A stretch of DNA of 64,000 nucleotides from assembly GCA_023398495.1 (NCBI GenBank), contig JAEWSG010000045.1, positions 17,590 to 81,589 of the forward strand, in the 5' to 3' direction. Shown here one piece after another: positions 41,566 to 51,047 of the stretch. The position numbers and the translations under genes were made by a program. The first letter of the stretch is position 1, and the number at the start of each line of letters is the position of its first letter. The notes under the pieces were generated by a model, which made no database searches, was not told the DNA's origin, and saw only the letters and a list, made by a program, of their open reading frames with translations. This stretch comes from Bacillota bacterium. Its GTDB lineage: Bacteria; Bacillota; Clostridia; Acetivibrionales; Acetivibrionaceae.

Positions 41566-43401
41566 CTAAATAACTTCTCTGTTTTTCTTCCTTTTGGGCA
41601 TACCTGGCGTACTGATTACATATACAAAAGTAAAAGTCACTAAAAGACTATAGACAAATAATATTACTGCACTTTTTATTGACATTATATCAAATACATA
41701 CGATTCCATACATGTAATTAACAAAGTCGTCTGAATTGAAAACCAAACCAATAACACAATTATCCACACAACTCTTGATGCAACATTTTTATACCCTACC
41801 CTGCCCATTAAAAGTAAAGGTGTCCCGACAAGTATCATTGCAACAAACACATTCAAATATATTGTAACCGCAAAAAATAAGATTGTATAAAGACTGTTAA
41901 GCAGCACCCTCTGGCACTTTGTAATCTCAATATAGTTATCTCTTTTACCCCTCAATAATATGGTTCTCAATATAACAATGGTCAAAACTCCCAGAAAACT
42001 AACCAAAGCCCACATTAGTGCTAAAATAATAATGTTGAATTCTGCAGCAAATTCATACCTCAACACCTGCCATATAAACCCGGAATATGCTGATATTGCT
42101 ATAGCTGAAATAATCCATGGCAGCTCACTTTTCAAAAATTCAATAAAAACCCCTGGATTCTTAACTGAATCCCTAGAATTAATAAACCACAAAACAATAC
42201 AGGCAATCAACAATAATACTACAAACATTGATATAAGACGGAAATCGAGATACTTGTTATCTGCTATAACATAAAGATTGCTTTTTAGCTCAGTCGGAAA
42301 ATCATTTAGTTCAATACTTTTTATATACTGTTCTGAAAGCTTACCTATGAAATCAAGAGTGTCTTCACTTATATTTGAAATAGTATCCATCTTTGTATGG
42401 AATACATCTTCAGGGTCTACCCTGTCATTGGTATTGGCTGCAATAAAGCCAACAGCCGGTATGTTTCTATCTACAAACGGCCCTGAATCGGTATTGACAT
42501 CGCCGGAAACCCTTTGGGATACCATTTTATTTAGCAATGGTGTAAAAACACTCAGACTTGAACTATCAAACCCACCCTCGTTGTCTAAATAGTACTCGCT
42601 CCTTCCGCTTTTTCTTATAAGGTTATTGGCAAGAGCCGTTGTCCAAAGCGGTGAAGCACCCTTAGCACTCGCGTACTGATAAAGTCCTACAGTATTTGCA
42701 TGCTTATAACCTACGCAATCAAGAATCATTGCCATTTTAACATTTTTGAGCGAATGTTTTTGAGCAAATGCTTCAGAGCCTTTTAGCCCTATTTCTTCAC
42801 CGTCAAAAGAAATAAACATGTATGTATAATAGTGATCTTCATCTGTTAATACCCTCGCAAGCTCAAGCATTGATGCAGTACCGGACGCATTATCCTGTGC
42901 CCCTTCTATTGTACCATAAGTGTCTCTGTGAGCTCCTATAATAATTGTTTCACTACTTTTACCAATACTAATTCCTATAACGTTTATTCCTTTTACTTTT
43001 TCAAACATTCCATTCATGCTGAAGCTATCAAGGTCAATAGTTGAAGCTTTCTCTTCCTCCGTTGAATCCTCTGCCATTTCGCTCATTGTTGCGTTTATAA
43101 GCTTTTCGGGTGACCGGCATGAAAATTGCTCGGTATACGTTTTGAGACCTATATTTTCAAACTCCTGTGCCATCCAATTAGCAGAAGCTTCGGCATTTTC
43201 ACTTCCAATCGATCTTTCAGGAAAACTACTTGCAATATACTTGATATCTTCGTAAGCTCTAGTGGCTGAAAATTCGAGTGCACCGTCATAGGTTTGAGTT
43301 TCCGGTAAAGCTTTAAGCCAAGCATTATTGAAAAAAATTGGAACAGAAATTATAACAACTGCATAAACTGCTAAATAAGCAAGTATTTTTTTAACGTTCA
43401 T
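41566..43401 (-). CDS. M28 family aminopeptidase with multi-helix C-terminus
   Basis: A 611-residue protein with an N-terminal signal anchor (ILAYLAVYAVVIISVPIFF), an extracellular M28 zinc peptidase domain (about 50-370) and about seven to eight membrane helices after it. Zinc ligands and catalytic residues appear in GAHRDTYGTIEGAQDNASGT, SFDGEEIGLKGSEAF, MILDCVGYK and VFHTKMDTISNI. The start with GGGAGG was chosen; the longer open frame has no site. It resembles eukaryotic ER/vacuolar M28 proteases in layout. It probably processes peptides outside the membrane. Confidence 0.85.
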   Translation of the reverse strand: MNVKKILAYLAVYAVVIISVPIFFNNAWLKALPETQTYDGALEFSATRAYEDIKYIASSFPERSIGSENAEASANWMAQEFENIGLKTYTEQFSCRSPEKLINATMSEMAEDSTEEEKASTIDLDSFSMNGMFEKVKGINVIGISIGKSSETIIIGAHRDTYGTIEGAQDNASGTASMLELARVLTDEDHYYTYMFISFDGEEIGLKGSEAFAQKHSLKNVKMAMILDCVGYKHANTVGLYQYASAKGASPLWTTALANNLIRKSGRSEYYLDNEGGFDSSSLSVFTPLLNKMVSQRVSGDVNTDSGPFVDRNIPAVGFIAANTNDRVDPEDVFHTKMDTISNISEDTLDFIGKLSEQYIKSIELNDFPTELKSNLYVIADNKYLDFRLISMFVVLLLIACIVLWFINSRDSVKNPGVFIEFLKSELPWIISAIAISAYSGFIWQVLRYEFAAEFNIIILALMWALVSFLGVLTIVILRTILLRGKRDNYIEITKCQRVLLNSLYTILFFAVTIYLNVFVAMILVGTPLLLMGRVGYKNVASRVVWIIVLLVWFSIQTTLLITCMESYVFDIMSIKSAVILFVYSLLVTFTFVYVISTPGMPKRKKNREVI

Positions 43402-43459
43402 TTTTCCTCCCAAAAAATGTTTTACTCTATAATACATCAATTATAGCAGATGTATGACA

Positions 43460-43496
43460 AAAAAGAGCACTTAAATTATCTGTAATTTAGGTGCCC
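43460..43496 (-). terminator. Terminator of lysA
   Basis: GAGCACTTAAATTA (43465-43478) pairs with TAATTTAGGTGCCC (43483-43496) with two wobble or mismatched positions, followed on the minus strand by a run of six T residues. It is 24 bases past lysA. Confidence 0.85.
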
Positions 43497-43519
43497 TTTA
43501 CCTCTTTTATTATTTAATT

Positions 43520-44833
43520 CTATAAATCTTCAGGTATTATATCATTTCTTATTATATCGTCAAAGTCCTCTCTTTTCACAATTACCCGTGATTTGCCGTT
43601 TTTCACAAGGACAATAGGTGGTTTGGGGATACGGTTATAGTTACTTGACATTGAATAGTTGTAGGCTCCTGTTGCAAGTACTGCCAATATATCTCCGACT
43701 TGAATTTCCGGCATACTGATATCTTTTGCCAGAAGGTCTCCTGACTCACAGCACTTCCCTGCTATAGTCACATCCTGCACCCTCGGAGCATCTGCTCTGT
43801 TTGCAAGCAAAGCATCGTACCTTGACTGGTATAGTGCGTACCTTGGGTTATCCGTCATCCCACCATCAACAGAAACATAAGTCCTGACATTTTTTATATC
43901 TTTAACAGCCCCGACCTTATATAAAGTTATGCCTGCTGAAGCGACTATCGATCTTCCCGGTTCCATAACTATGAAAGGAAGTTTTATACCCTTCTCTTCA
44001 CATACACTTCTGACAACTTTTGAAACCGACTCAATATAGTGATCATACTCTATGGGGTCATCATTCATAGTATACTTTATTCCAAAACCGCCACCAAGGT
44101 TTAATTCTTCAATTTCCAAATCCAGTTCATTTTTGATCTTTGCAATGAACTCGAGCATTACTTTTGCAGCCAGTTTGAAAGGATCAAGGTCAAATATCTG
44201 TGAGCCTATATGGCAGTGAACTCCTTCAACCTTTACATTACTCAATTGGGAAGCCTCTTTTATAATTTCAAATGCCTCTCCGTTTTCCAGTGCAACACCA
44301 AACTTTGAATCAATTTGACCGGTCTGTACAAAATCATGCGTATGAGCATCAATTCCAGGTTTTATTCTAAACGAAATACTCACAACTTTTCCCTGCTTGA
44401 CTGCTATTTCGTTTATCCTTTTCAATTCGTCCCTATTGTCAACAACTATTCTTCTTATATTACTTGTTATAGCCAGCTCAAGTTCTTCAACTGTTTTATT
44501 GTTGCCATGGAAATATATTTTATCCATTGAAACGCCTGCCTTGATTGCAGTGTAGAGTTCTCCACCGGATACAACATCCATGCCAAGACCTTCTTGTTCT
44601 ACAATTTTACATACAGCCATTGTAGACAAGGCTTTACTTGCGTAGAGTACCAAACCGTTACCGTTATAGTACTTGTCCATAGCATTTTTATAAAGTCTGC
44701 AGTTCTCCCTGATAAGGCTTTCATCCAACACATACAAAGGAGTACCATAATTATTTACAAGTTCAACACAATCACAACCACCAATCTCAAGATGATTTTT
44801 ATTGTTTATGCTTAAAGCTTTTGATACAAACAT
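43520..44833 (-). CDS. lysA: Diaminopimelate decarboxylase
   Basis: A 437-residue PLP enzyme that makes lysine from meso-diaminopimelate. The PLP lysine is in LYASKALST; HCHIGSQIFD, GGGFGIKYT, EPGRSIVA and CCESGDLLA are the other family motifs. The start at residue 6 of the open frame follows GGAAGGTG. It is monocistronic with its own terminator. No lysine riboswitch is visible upstream. Confidence 0.95.
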   Translation of the reverse strand: MFVSKALSINNKNHLEIGGCDCVELVNNYGTPLYVLDESLIRENCRLYKNAMDKYYNGNGLVLYASKALSTMAVCKIVEQEGLGMDVVSGGELYTAIKAGVSMDKIYFHGNNKTVEELELAITSNIRRIVVDNRDELKRINEIAVKQGKVVSISFRIKPGIDAHTHDFVQTGQIDSKFGVALENGEAFEIIKEASQLSNVKVEGVHCHIGSQIFDLDPFKLAAKVMLEFIAKIKNELDLEIEELNLGGGFGIKYTMNDDPIEYDHYIESVSKVVRSVCEEKGIKLPFIVMEPGRSIVASAGITLYKVGAVKDIKNVRTYVSVDGGMTDNPRYALYQSRYDALLANRADAPRVQDVTIAGKCCESGDLLAKDISMPEIQVGDILAVLATGAYNYSMSSNYNRIPKPPIVLVKNGKSRVIVKREDFDDIIRNDIIPEDL

Positions 44834-44954
44834 TGTTTCACCTTCCATTATAGTAGTATCTAAATTATTCCAAAAGTAAATTAATCAATTTTATGGTAAC
44901 ATTTCTTTTTGCAAGTGTCAATATAAAATCCTGCAAATTGGTGCAATGCTAAAA

Positions 44955-45710
44955 TCACTTCATACCCGAGTTCATTCTGATAATGTCTTCAAAAAACTCG
45001 TAAGGGTTGCTGTAAGGCTCTTGTAAATTAAACTTCCTCGAAAAATACCTGTTGAAATTATATGCAAAAATATAACGCTTTTGACCTACACTATCCTTTC
45101 TTGCAAGAAACGCCTTCAATACCTCGTACTCAAAATTAGTTACAGGGAACATATTAACGTTTCCGGAGTAATCCTCCTCAGCAGCATTATTGTCCAATAT
45201 ATCATCAATTGTAAGTAGTTTGTCTCCCTTTCTAACTTTGACCACAACGGTATTTGCAGCATAATCACCAACACGCTTGTAATGCTTTGTCAATATAACA
45301 AAAAATGCATCCATAAGGTATAAAAACGGGAATACATACACTATCCTTAAGAAGTTTCGAAAAGCACTTTCAAAAGCCCCTTCAGGCTCTCCGTTTTGGT
45401 TGATTACCCTTATTCCAAAAAGTTTCTTCCCAGGCGTTTGTCCGCCCATAAAGGGTTCAATTAATGAAAAGTACAGCAAGTGAAAAAGCGTAAGCAAGGT
45501 TATTGCAAATGCCACTACTTGAAATTGCAGTTCATCTATAAGTGCTTCAAAATCAAATCCTGCAAAAATCAAGGCTGTTAAGACCAAAACAAAAACAACA
45601 ATCTGAATAAGCAAATCAACAATGAAAGCCGCAAACCTTGAACCGATACCGGCCAGTTCATATTCAACATAGACATTTTCAGGAGTAAGAATATTCAGTA
45701 TTTTTTTCAT
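44955..45710 (-). CDS. RDD family membrane protein
   Basis: A 251-residue protein with an RDD domain: GIGSRFAAFIVDLLIQIVV (R-x3-D), GQTPGKKLFGIRVINQ and about three membrane helices. A soluble tail of about 100 residues follows. RDD proteins are often found next to the SpoIIM-like, DUF58 and MoxR genes, as here, but their role is undefined. The gene is divergent from the SpoIIM-like gene, with a palindromic repeat in the shared upstream region. Confidence 0.85.
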   Translation of the reverse strand: MKKILNILTPENVYVEYELAGIGSRFAAFIVDLLIQIVVFVLVLTALIFAGFDFEALIDELQFQVVAFAITLLTLFHLLYFSLIEPFMGGQTPGKKLFGIRVINQNGEPEGAFESAFRNFLRIVYVFPFLYLMDAFFVILTKHYKRVGDYAANTVVVKVRKGDKLLTIDDILDNNAAEEDYSGNVNMFPVTNFEYEVLKAFLARKDSVGQKRYIFAYNFNRYFSRKFNLQEPYSNPYEFFEDIIRMNSGMK

Positions 45711-45761
45711 GTACCTTCCACCCTTAAAATTATTCTTTCTTAAAAATATTCATTAAACACT

Positions 45762-45876
45762 TAGTGCTTTTGAACATAATTCATTTGTAGAAATGAATTA
45801 TGCAAAATGCACATCCTACGTTTTTTGCTGATTAACAAAATTAAATTCTAGAATTTAATTTTGTTAATCAGCACTA
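45762..45876. repeat. Palindromic element, CTAGTGC family, copy A
   Basis: A 115-base element begins TAGTGCTTTTGAACATAATT and ends with the complement of TAGTGCT. Inside are a near-perfect 28-base palindrome (45775-45802, centred on an altered CTAG) and a perfect 44-base palindrome (45828-45871, centre TTCTAGAA). A copy in the opposite orientation, about 90% identical by eye, lies at 60533-60650. It lies between the divergent RDD and SpoIIM-like genes. It codes for nothing and looks like a MITE. Confidence 0.75.
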
Positions 45877-45966
45877 GAATACAATTACAATTGTAACAAA
45901 TAATTATTTCTGATAAAATAAGTTTTATGAAATAATTTTAATATAAAAAATGTAAAGGTGCAAACA

Positions 45967-46938
45967 ATGAAGGAAGATAAATTCATCAGCCAAAACTCAG
46001 AAATCTGGAAGAACCTTGAAGCTATGCTCAAAAAACTCAAGTCCAAAAGCATATACAGCTTTAGCAAAGATGAATTGGACAGTTTTCTAAACACTTACAA
46101 TCTGACTTGCGGACATCTGTCTTATGCCAGAACCAACTACGGCAACACAAACATTACAAATTACCTGAACAAGCTTGTTGCTTCAGCACATAGCTATATT
46201 TACACCACTAAAACTTTTAGTATAAAGAAGCTGCTGTCATTTCTTTTTTCCGGCTTTCCCAGGTTGATAAAGAAAAATTCAAAACCCCTGTTAATAGCTA
46301 CATCATTGTTCCTTCTCGGCACAGCCATCAGTTTTTTGTTCACATTAATTTCAACAGACAATGCAGGAGCTTTCATAGCTCAGGAAATGGTCGACGGAGT
46401 TTTAGGCAGAGCTACAAATGAGTATGACAACACTCGAAACGGAGCAATTTTGTCTCCTTTTATATTTACCAATAATATAAAGGTCGGAATTTTAGCCTTT
46501 GCCCTCGGAATAACACTTTCAGTCGGCACTGTATGGGTTCTATATACCAACGGCTATGTCCTTGGTGCTCTTGCGGGTTTATACTTCCACAAAGGAGGCA
46601 ATCTATTGTTCTGGTCATTGATTCTTCCCCATGGTATTTTAGAGCTATTTGCCATTTTTGTGTGCGGAGGGGCAGGTCTAATGATCGGTTACTCTATCAT
46701 AAATCCAGGTAAATATTCCAGAAAAGATTCCCTCATAATAAGAGGCAAAGAAGCAATAAAGCTTCTTCTTGGAACCATACCAATTTTTATAATAGCAGGA
46801 TTGATTGAAGGCTATTTTACTCCTTCTCCTTTTTTCTCGGAGGTTGCAAAACTAATCTTTGCTCTTGTAACTCTAGTACTTTTGGTTATATACCTTTTAA
46901 TACCAAACATCATGGATCAAAGGACTAAAGCTGCATAG
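45967..46938 (+). CDS. SpoIIM-like (stage II sporulation M family) membrane protein
   Basis: A 323-residue protein with an N-terminal soluble helical domain (about 1-100; FSKDELDSFLNTYNLTCGHL) followed by a SpoIIM-family membrane domain with about five helices (LLIATSLFLLGTAISFLF, LAFALGITLSVGTVWVLYTN, ILPHGILELFAIFVCGG). The soluble extension distinguishes it from true SpoIIM, which is encoded at 60965-61603. The ATG follows AAAGGTG. It converges on the DUF58 gene with a 14-base overlap of the two 3' ends. Its partners in other genomes are RDD, MoxR and DUF58 proteins. Confidence 0.85.
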   Translation: MKEDKFISQNSEIWKNLEAMLKKLKSKSIYSFSKDELDSFLNTYNLTCGHLSYARTNYGNTNITNYLNKLVASAHSYIYTTKTFSIKKLLSFLFSGFPRLIKKNSKPLLIATSLFLLGTAISFLFTLISTDNAGAFIAQEMVDGVLGRATNEYDNTRNGAILSPFIFTNNIKVGILAFALGITLSVGTVWVLYTNGYVLGALAGLYFHKGGNLLFWSLILPHGILELFAIFVCGGAGLMIGYSIINPGKYSRKDSLIIRGKEAIKLLLGTIPIFIIAGLIEGYFTPSPFFSEVAKLIFALVTLVLLVIYLLIPNIMDQRTKAA

Positions 46939-48235
46939 TTGATTTCAAATGCAGGTACTTATTTACCACTTCAACTGACAGTTTATCAGGAGGCACATCC
47001 ACTACTGCAATGGAAAAATCGTTAAATATTTTCTGTATTTTCTCTCTTTCCTTTATTATTTTCATGGCTGCAACCTTTGTAAAAAACTCCTTCGTATCTT
47101 CAATGCTTCCCTCCGCATACTCATAAAGCCTCATATCTTTAATTGTAATAACCAGAGGCAAGTGATGCTTCGCCAGTGTTCTTAATGCAGTAGCCAATTG
47201 CAAAGCTTCATCTGCATTAAAAAGCTCGGTAAAGATACAAAGCAGGCTTCTACGCTTATGATTTTGGTTAAGATAGTTTAACGCCCCCATATAATCGGCA
47301 GAAACAAAGTTTTCTTCAACATTATAAAGATTTTCGGCAATCAAATGAAACTGCCCAGTTCCCTTACCCGGCTTTATAAATCTTTTTACAGTACTGTCAA
47401 ACACCATAACCCCTGCATTATCGCCTTTTTTTATAGCTGTATCAGCTAACAGAAATGCTGCATTTATGCAGTAATCCAGCTTTTTTATATAGTTTATCTC
47501 TGAATTCATTACCCTGCTCGAATCAAGCATTATCATAATCTGCTGGTTTTTTTCATGCTCATAGGTATTTACAATGAATTTATTTGACCGTGCAGTTGCC
47601 AGCCAGTTAATTTTTCGATAATCATCACCCTCAGTGTATTCTCTGAGACTTTCAAATTCAGTACCGATACCATAGCTTTTATTTTTTTTGATTCCATGTA
47701 TCAGCTGGCTTTTCTTTATTGCAGCCAATCCATACTTACTCAGATCCTTAAGGTTCGGATATACTTTATATTTCTTATCAAGGTCAAAACTTCCTGTTTT
47801 TACACACAGACCCATTACACCTTTATACTTTAAATGAATTTTACCAAAGGTAAACTCACCTCTTTTTTCAGGTACTACGATGTACTTTCCAGCCGCCTCA
47901 TAATGCGGTTCTACACTTATAGCTACAACACTGTCTTGGGTTTTCATGTATACAGGGACTTCATCAAGTGCTTCAATTTTAAGGAAATACTCACTGTTGT
48001 TCCTGATATTTATTCCTATCTCGTTCTCTGTTCCGATTGAAAGCTTTTCATAACATACACGTTCAACTTCAAGAAACTTTTTGCCGGGGGTCATCCTGAA
48101 ATCTATTACAAGAAGTGAAAACATTATTATATTGTACATTAAAAAAGCGTAGAACTCCAATCCTACAAATGAAGCTATTATTACAGGTATTATACCTAAT
48201 GCAAAAAGCACTGCAAACCTGTTGCTAAATGGCAT
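46925..48235 (-). CDS. DUF58 protein (von Willebrand A-like)
   Basis: A 436-residue protein with two N-terminal membrane helices (FAVLFALGIIPVIIASFVGL and the next) and a DUF58 core (EGDDYRKINWLATARSNK, then MIMLDSSRVM, a MIDAS-like DxS). DUF58 proteins work with MoxR-type AAA ATPases, the gene for which is directly upstream. The function may be assembly or metal insertion for a membrane or secreted complex. It overlaps the convergent SpoIIM-like gene. Confidence 0.88.
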   Translation of the reverse strand: MPFSNRFAVLFALGIIPVIIASFVGLEFYAFLMYNIIMFSLLVIDFRMTPGKKFLEVERVCYEKLSIGTENEIGINIRNNSEYFLKIEALDEVPVYMKTQDSVVAISVEPHYEAAGKYIVVPEKRGEFTFGKIHLKYKGVMGLCVKTGSFDLDKKYKVYPNLKDLSKYGLAAIKKSQLIHGIKKNKSYGIGTEFESLREYTEGDDYRKINWLATARSNKFIVNTYEHEKNQQIMIMLDSSRVMNSEINYIKKLDYCINAAFLLADTAIKKGDNAGVMVFDSTVKRFIKPGKGTGQFHLIAENLYNVEENFVSADYMGALNYLNQNHKRRSLLCIFTELFNADEALQLATALRTLAKHHLPLVITIKDMRLYEYAEGSIEDTKEFFTKVAAMKIIKEREKIQKIFNDFSIAVVDVPPDKLSVEVVNKYLHLKSTMQL

Positions 48236-48265
48236 TACTCTACTCCTTCCGGCATTTATTATGCC

Positions 48266-49258
48266 TTAGCGTGGAACTTCTACTTTTGCCAGTATACTCT
48301 TAATAGCCTCATCATTTGTAAGTCCATCAATTCCGACCTCTGGCTTTACAATTATACGATGGCGCAATACAGGCAGAGCCAATTCTTTAATATCTTCGGG
48401 TATTACAAAGTTTCTGCCACTTACAGCAGCATAAGTTTTTGCAACCAGAAGCAAAGAAATAGATGCTCTAGGACTTGCACCAAGTATAAGACTCGGAGAA
48501 TTTCTTGTAGCTCTTATAATTGAAGTTATATAGTTAATTATGCCTTCATTTACTTGAACTCCCTGAATCTCCCTCTTGCACCTTCTCAAGTCCTCAAAGC
48601 TGCATACGGCATTTATCTTCTGACTTTCAATCTCTTTACTGTCAAAGCCGGAATTATACTTTTGAAGCAGCATATTTTCGAACTTCTGAGGTATATAATC
48701 CACCATAAGCTTCATCAAAAACCTGTCAAGCTGTGCTTCCGGCAGAGGATATGTCCCTTCATATTCCACCGGGTTTTGCGTAGCTAAAACCATAAACGTT
48801 TCCCCTAATTTATGTGTTTCTCCGTCAATGGAAATAGCTTTTTCCTCCATTGCTTCCAAAAGTGCTGCCTGTGTTTTAGGGGGTGTCCTGTTTATTTCGT
48901 CGGCTAAAAATATATTTGTAAAAAGAGGTCCTTTCTTTAAGAAAAACTCGGTTTTTTTCGGATCAAATACTTTTGTTCCAATAATATCTGCCGGCATAAG
49001 GTCAGGCGTAAATTGAACACGTTTAAACTCTGCAGCAATTGTCTTTGCCATAACCTTTGAAGCTAAAGTTTTAGCAAGACCGGGAACACCTTCTATCAAT
49101 ACATGTCCTCCTGAAAGGAAAGCCGTCACCATATGCTCAACAAATTCATACTGCCCTACAACTATTTTACAAACCTCACTTATAATGGCCTGTGCTTTCT
49201 CTTTCGTAAATTCACAACCCGAAAACTCATTTTCTTTATTAGAATTATCTTCAATCAT
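48266..49258 (-). CDS. MoxR-type AAA ATPase
   Basis: A 330-residue AAA+ chaperone-like ATPase. Walker A is GVPGLAKT, Walker B is IFLADEINR, sensor motifs lie in LATQNPVEYEGTYPLPEAQLDRF, and the arginine/sensor 2 region is ILGASPRASISLL. It is the ATPase for the adjoining DUF58 protein. It overlaps the upstream DUF4350 gene end to start, so the genes are coupled. Confidence 0.93.
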   Translation of the reverse strand: MIEDNSNKENEFSGCEFTKEKAQAIISEVCKIVVGQYEFVEHMVTAFLSGGHVLIEGVPGLAKTLASKVMAKTIAAEFKRVQFTPDLMPADIIGTKVFDPKKTEFFLKKGPLFTNIFLADEINRTPPKTQAALLEAMEEKAISIDGETHKLGETFMVLATQNPVEYEGTYPLPEAQLDRFLMKLMVDYIPQKFENMLLQKYNSGFDSKEIESQKINAVCSFEDLRRCKREIQGVQVNEGIINYITSIIRATRNSPSLILGASPRASISLLLVAKTYAAVSGRNFVIPEDIKELALPVLRHRIIVKPEVGIDGLTNDEAIKSILAKVEVPR

Positions 49259-50289
49259 TACTTAATCCCCTTTCTGATTATCTCAAGTCGGTTATACAAG
49301 TTTAACAATGCTTTACTGTCACCTTTCCTGTTCTTTATATAGCTCTCACAATCAGCAAAAACCCCAGCAACATCCAGATCCTTTAAAGTATTGCTCGCCT
49401 TCGCAGCATTCACAAGATCTTCATCACTAAACAGTTCCTTTCCGGCACCTAAGAATTTTGCAAGTTCAAGCTTCAGATTATTAAGATAAATCTCCAACGC
49501 CATACTGTTGGCCTTCGCTTTATAATATATATTTGATAGAGCAAAAAGATTTTCATTTTCTTTTCTCTTGATTGTCTCAAATACAATTACCGGCTTTCCA
49601 AAACGCCGTGATTTTATATAGATAAGTATAAGAACACAAATAATTAATTGCACAACCACAAGTCTTCCAACTGGCCCTAAAATATCCCAAAGATTTGTTC
49701 CGGCATTTCCTATTCCGTGCAAGTACTCATTAAATAAAACTGTCTTATTTTTTGCTTCTTCCAGTACATCTATAAACTGAACACCCGGTTCCAGTTTCTT
49801 TAAACCTGAATTTGTATAGTTCTCACTTAATTCAAAATAAAAAACGCTGCCTTTTCCAACACTTAACCTATAACCTCTGTCATATAACCCAAAGGCCTCC
49901 TGACTTATTGCACCAAGCTCCTTAAGATATTCCTCACCCTCAAAAGATATCAAAATCAGAGCATTACCCTTTTCAAGCCATGATTTTAAGTACTTCTTTT
50001 CTAAATTACTGTTGAGCATCTCTAAATTGGGTTCAATGGCAACCAAAGTTGCATTATCAGGTAAAAATCTTGATGGCCTTGTAAACCTTTGAACATCATA
50101 GCCCATATCCCTCGACAGCAAATAAAGAGCCTTTGTACCATCACCTTCTGCACTGTAGCTTGAATATTCAACACTTTGCTCCATATCACCCTTAAAGCCA
50201 TAAACAACAAGTGCTGCGACTATTAAAACCAGTACAACTGCAGTATACAAAAGAATTTTCTTTAATCGTTTCATTTTATTCTTGTTCAC
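49258..50289 (-). CDS. DUF4350 protein
   Basis: A 343-residue protein with one N-terminal helix (ILLYTAVVLVLIVAALVVYG), an extracellular DUF4350 domain (GDGTKALYLLSRDMGYDVQR) and a second helix near 215-235 (LVVVQLIICVLILIYI). A cytoplasmic helical tail follows. DUF4350 is regularly found with MoxR, DUF58 and DUF4129 genes. It overlaps its neighbours on both sides by a few bases. Confidence 0.82.
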   Translation of the reverse strand: MNKNKMKRLKKILLYTAVVLVLIVAALVVYGFKGDMEQSVEYSSYSAEGDGTKALYLLSRDMGYDVQRFTRPSRFLPDNATLVAIEPNLEMLNSNLEKKYLKSWLEKGNALILISFEGEEYLKELGAISQEAFGLYDRGYRLSVGKGSVFYFELSENYTNSGLKKLEPGVQFIDVLEEAKNKTVLFNEYLHGIGNAGTNLWDILGPVGRLVVVQLIICVLILIYIKSRRFGKPVIVFETIKRKENENLFALSNIYYKAKANSMALEIYLNNLKLELAKFLGAGKELFSDEDLVNAAKASNTLKDLDVAGVFADCESYIKNRKGDSKALLNLYNRLEIIRKGIK

Positions 50290-51047
50290 CTCATCCTTAA
50301 AAGGGTGTGCAGATTGCAGGTATTGTTCCAGCTATCAAATGTGGATTTGTCAGCATCTCTTCCACCATACCAGTGTCTGTTAAAAGCCTGAGTAAAATCA
50401 TTCATAAAGTCATATAAATCAGACCTGTTATTTCTTATTTCATTTAAATACTGCTTGTTTGTCTTTGCTTTGTTTATCCTGATAATATTCTGTTCATTAA
50501 ACCTGATTAACAATGAAATATACAAAAATCTTAAGCCTTGGGTATAATCGCCTTTATTATAATATTCACAAGCCTTTTTATAGACCTCGTCGGGGTCTTT
50601 CAATACGTCAAGGAGCAGTGCATCTTCCTCCTGCCTTAGTTTACGCGGTCGTGTAAATCTTTTGGTTATAATATATATAATAAGAACTATAACCGCTAGC
50701 ATCAAAACAATAGACAAAATTTTGAGGAAAAACATGGCTTCTTTTGAAACCCTTGCGTTTTCCAAAACACCTTCAACCTTACTGCCTATATCAAACTTCT
50801 TCCATATGCTCTTTATAAAGTCTATGAATTTTTCATGCAGAATTTCAAGCAGACTTTTTGACTTTTTTTTGTCAGCAAACTCACCAGAGGCTAAAATCTC
50901 TGAAAGCTTCTTTTTTACCTCTTCCTCATTCTGAGGATTTAATGCCCAGGCAGAAACGTTAAACAAAGCAACCACACTTAGTGTTGCTATAAAAATGCAA
51001 GCTTTATTTATAATACTAATGTACCTCTTCACAACCAATTTAGACAT
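50286..51047 (-). CDS. DUF4129 protein
   Basis: A 253-residue protein starting MSKLVVKRYISI, with a signal/anchor (IFIATLSVVALFNVSAWA), an extracellular helical part, a second helix (FLKILSIVLMLAVIVLIIYI) and a C-terminal DUF4129 domain (YYNKGDYTQGLRFLYISLLI). The start is the ATG embedded in the preceding gene's stop region, with GGAG nine bases upstream; a longer open frame is rejected. It completes the conserved DUF4129-DUF4350-MoxR-DUF58 set. Confidence 0.82.
   Translation of the reverse strand: MSKLVVKRYISIINKACIFIATLSVVALFNVSAWALNPQNEEEVKKKLSEILASGEFADKKKSKSLLEILHEKFIDFIKSIWKKFDIGSKVEGVLENARVSKEAMFFLKILSIVLMLAVIVLIIYIITKRFTRPRKLRQEEDALLLDVLKDPDEVYKKACEYYNKGDYTQGLRFLYISLLIRFNEQNIIRINKAKTNKQYLNEIRNNRSDLYDFMNDFTQAFNRHWYGGRDADKSTFDSWNNTCNLHTLLRMR

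Noticed and set aside
44834..44954. Possible lysine riboswitch upstream of lysA
   Set aside because: The spacer is too short and no L-box motif is visible.
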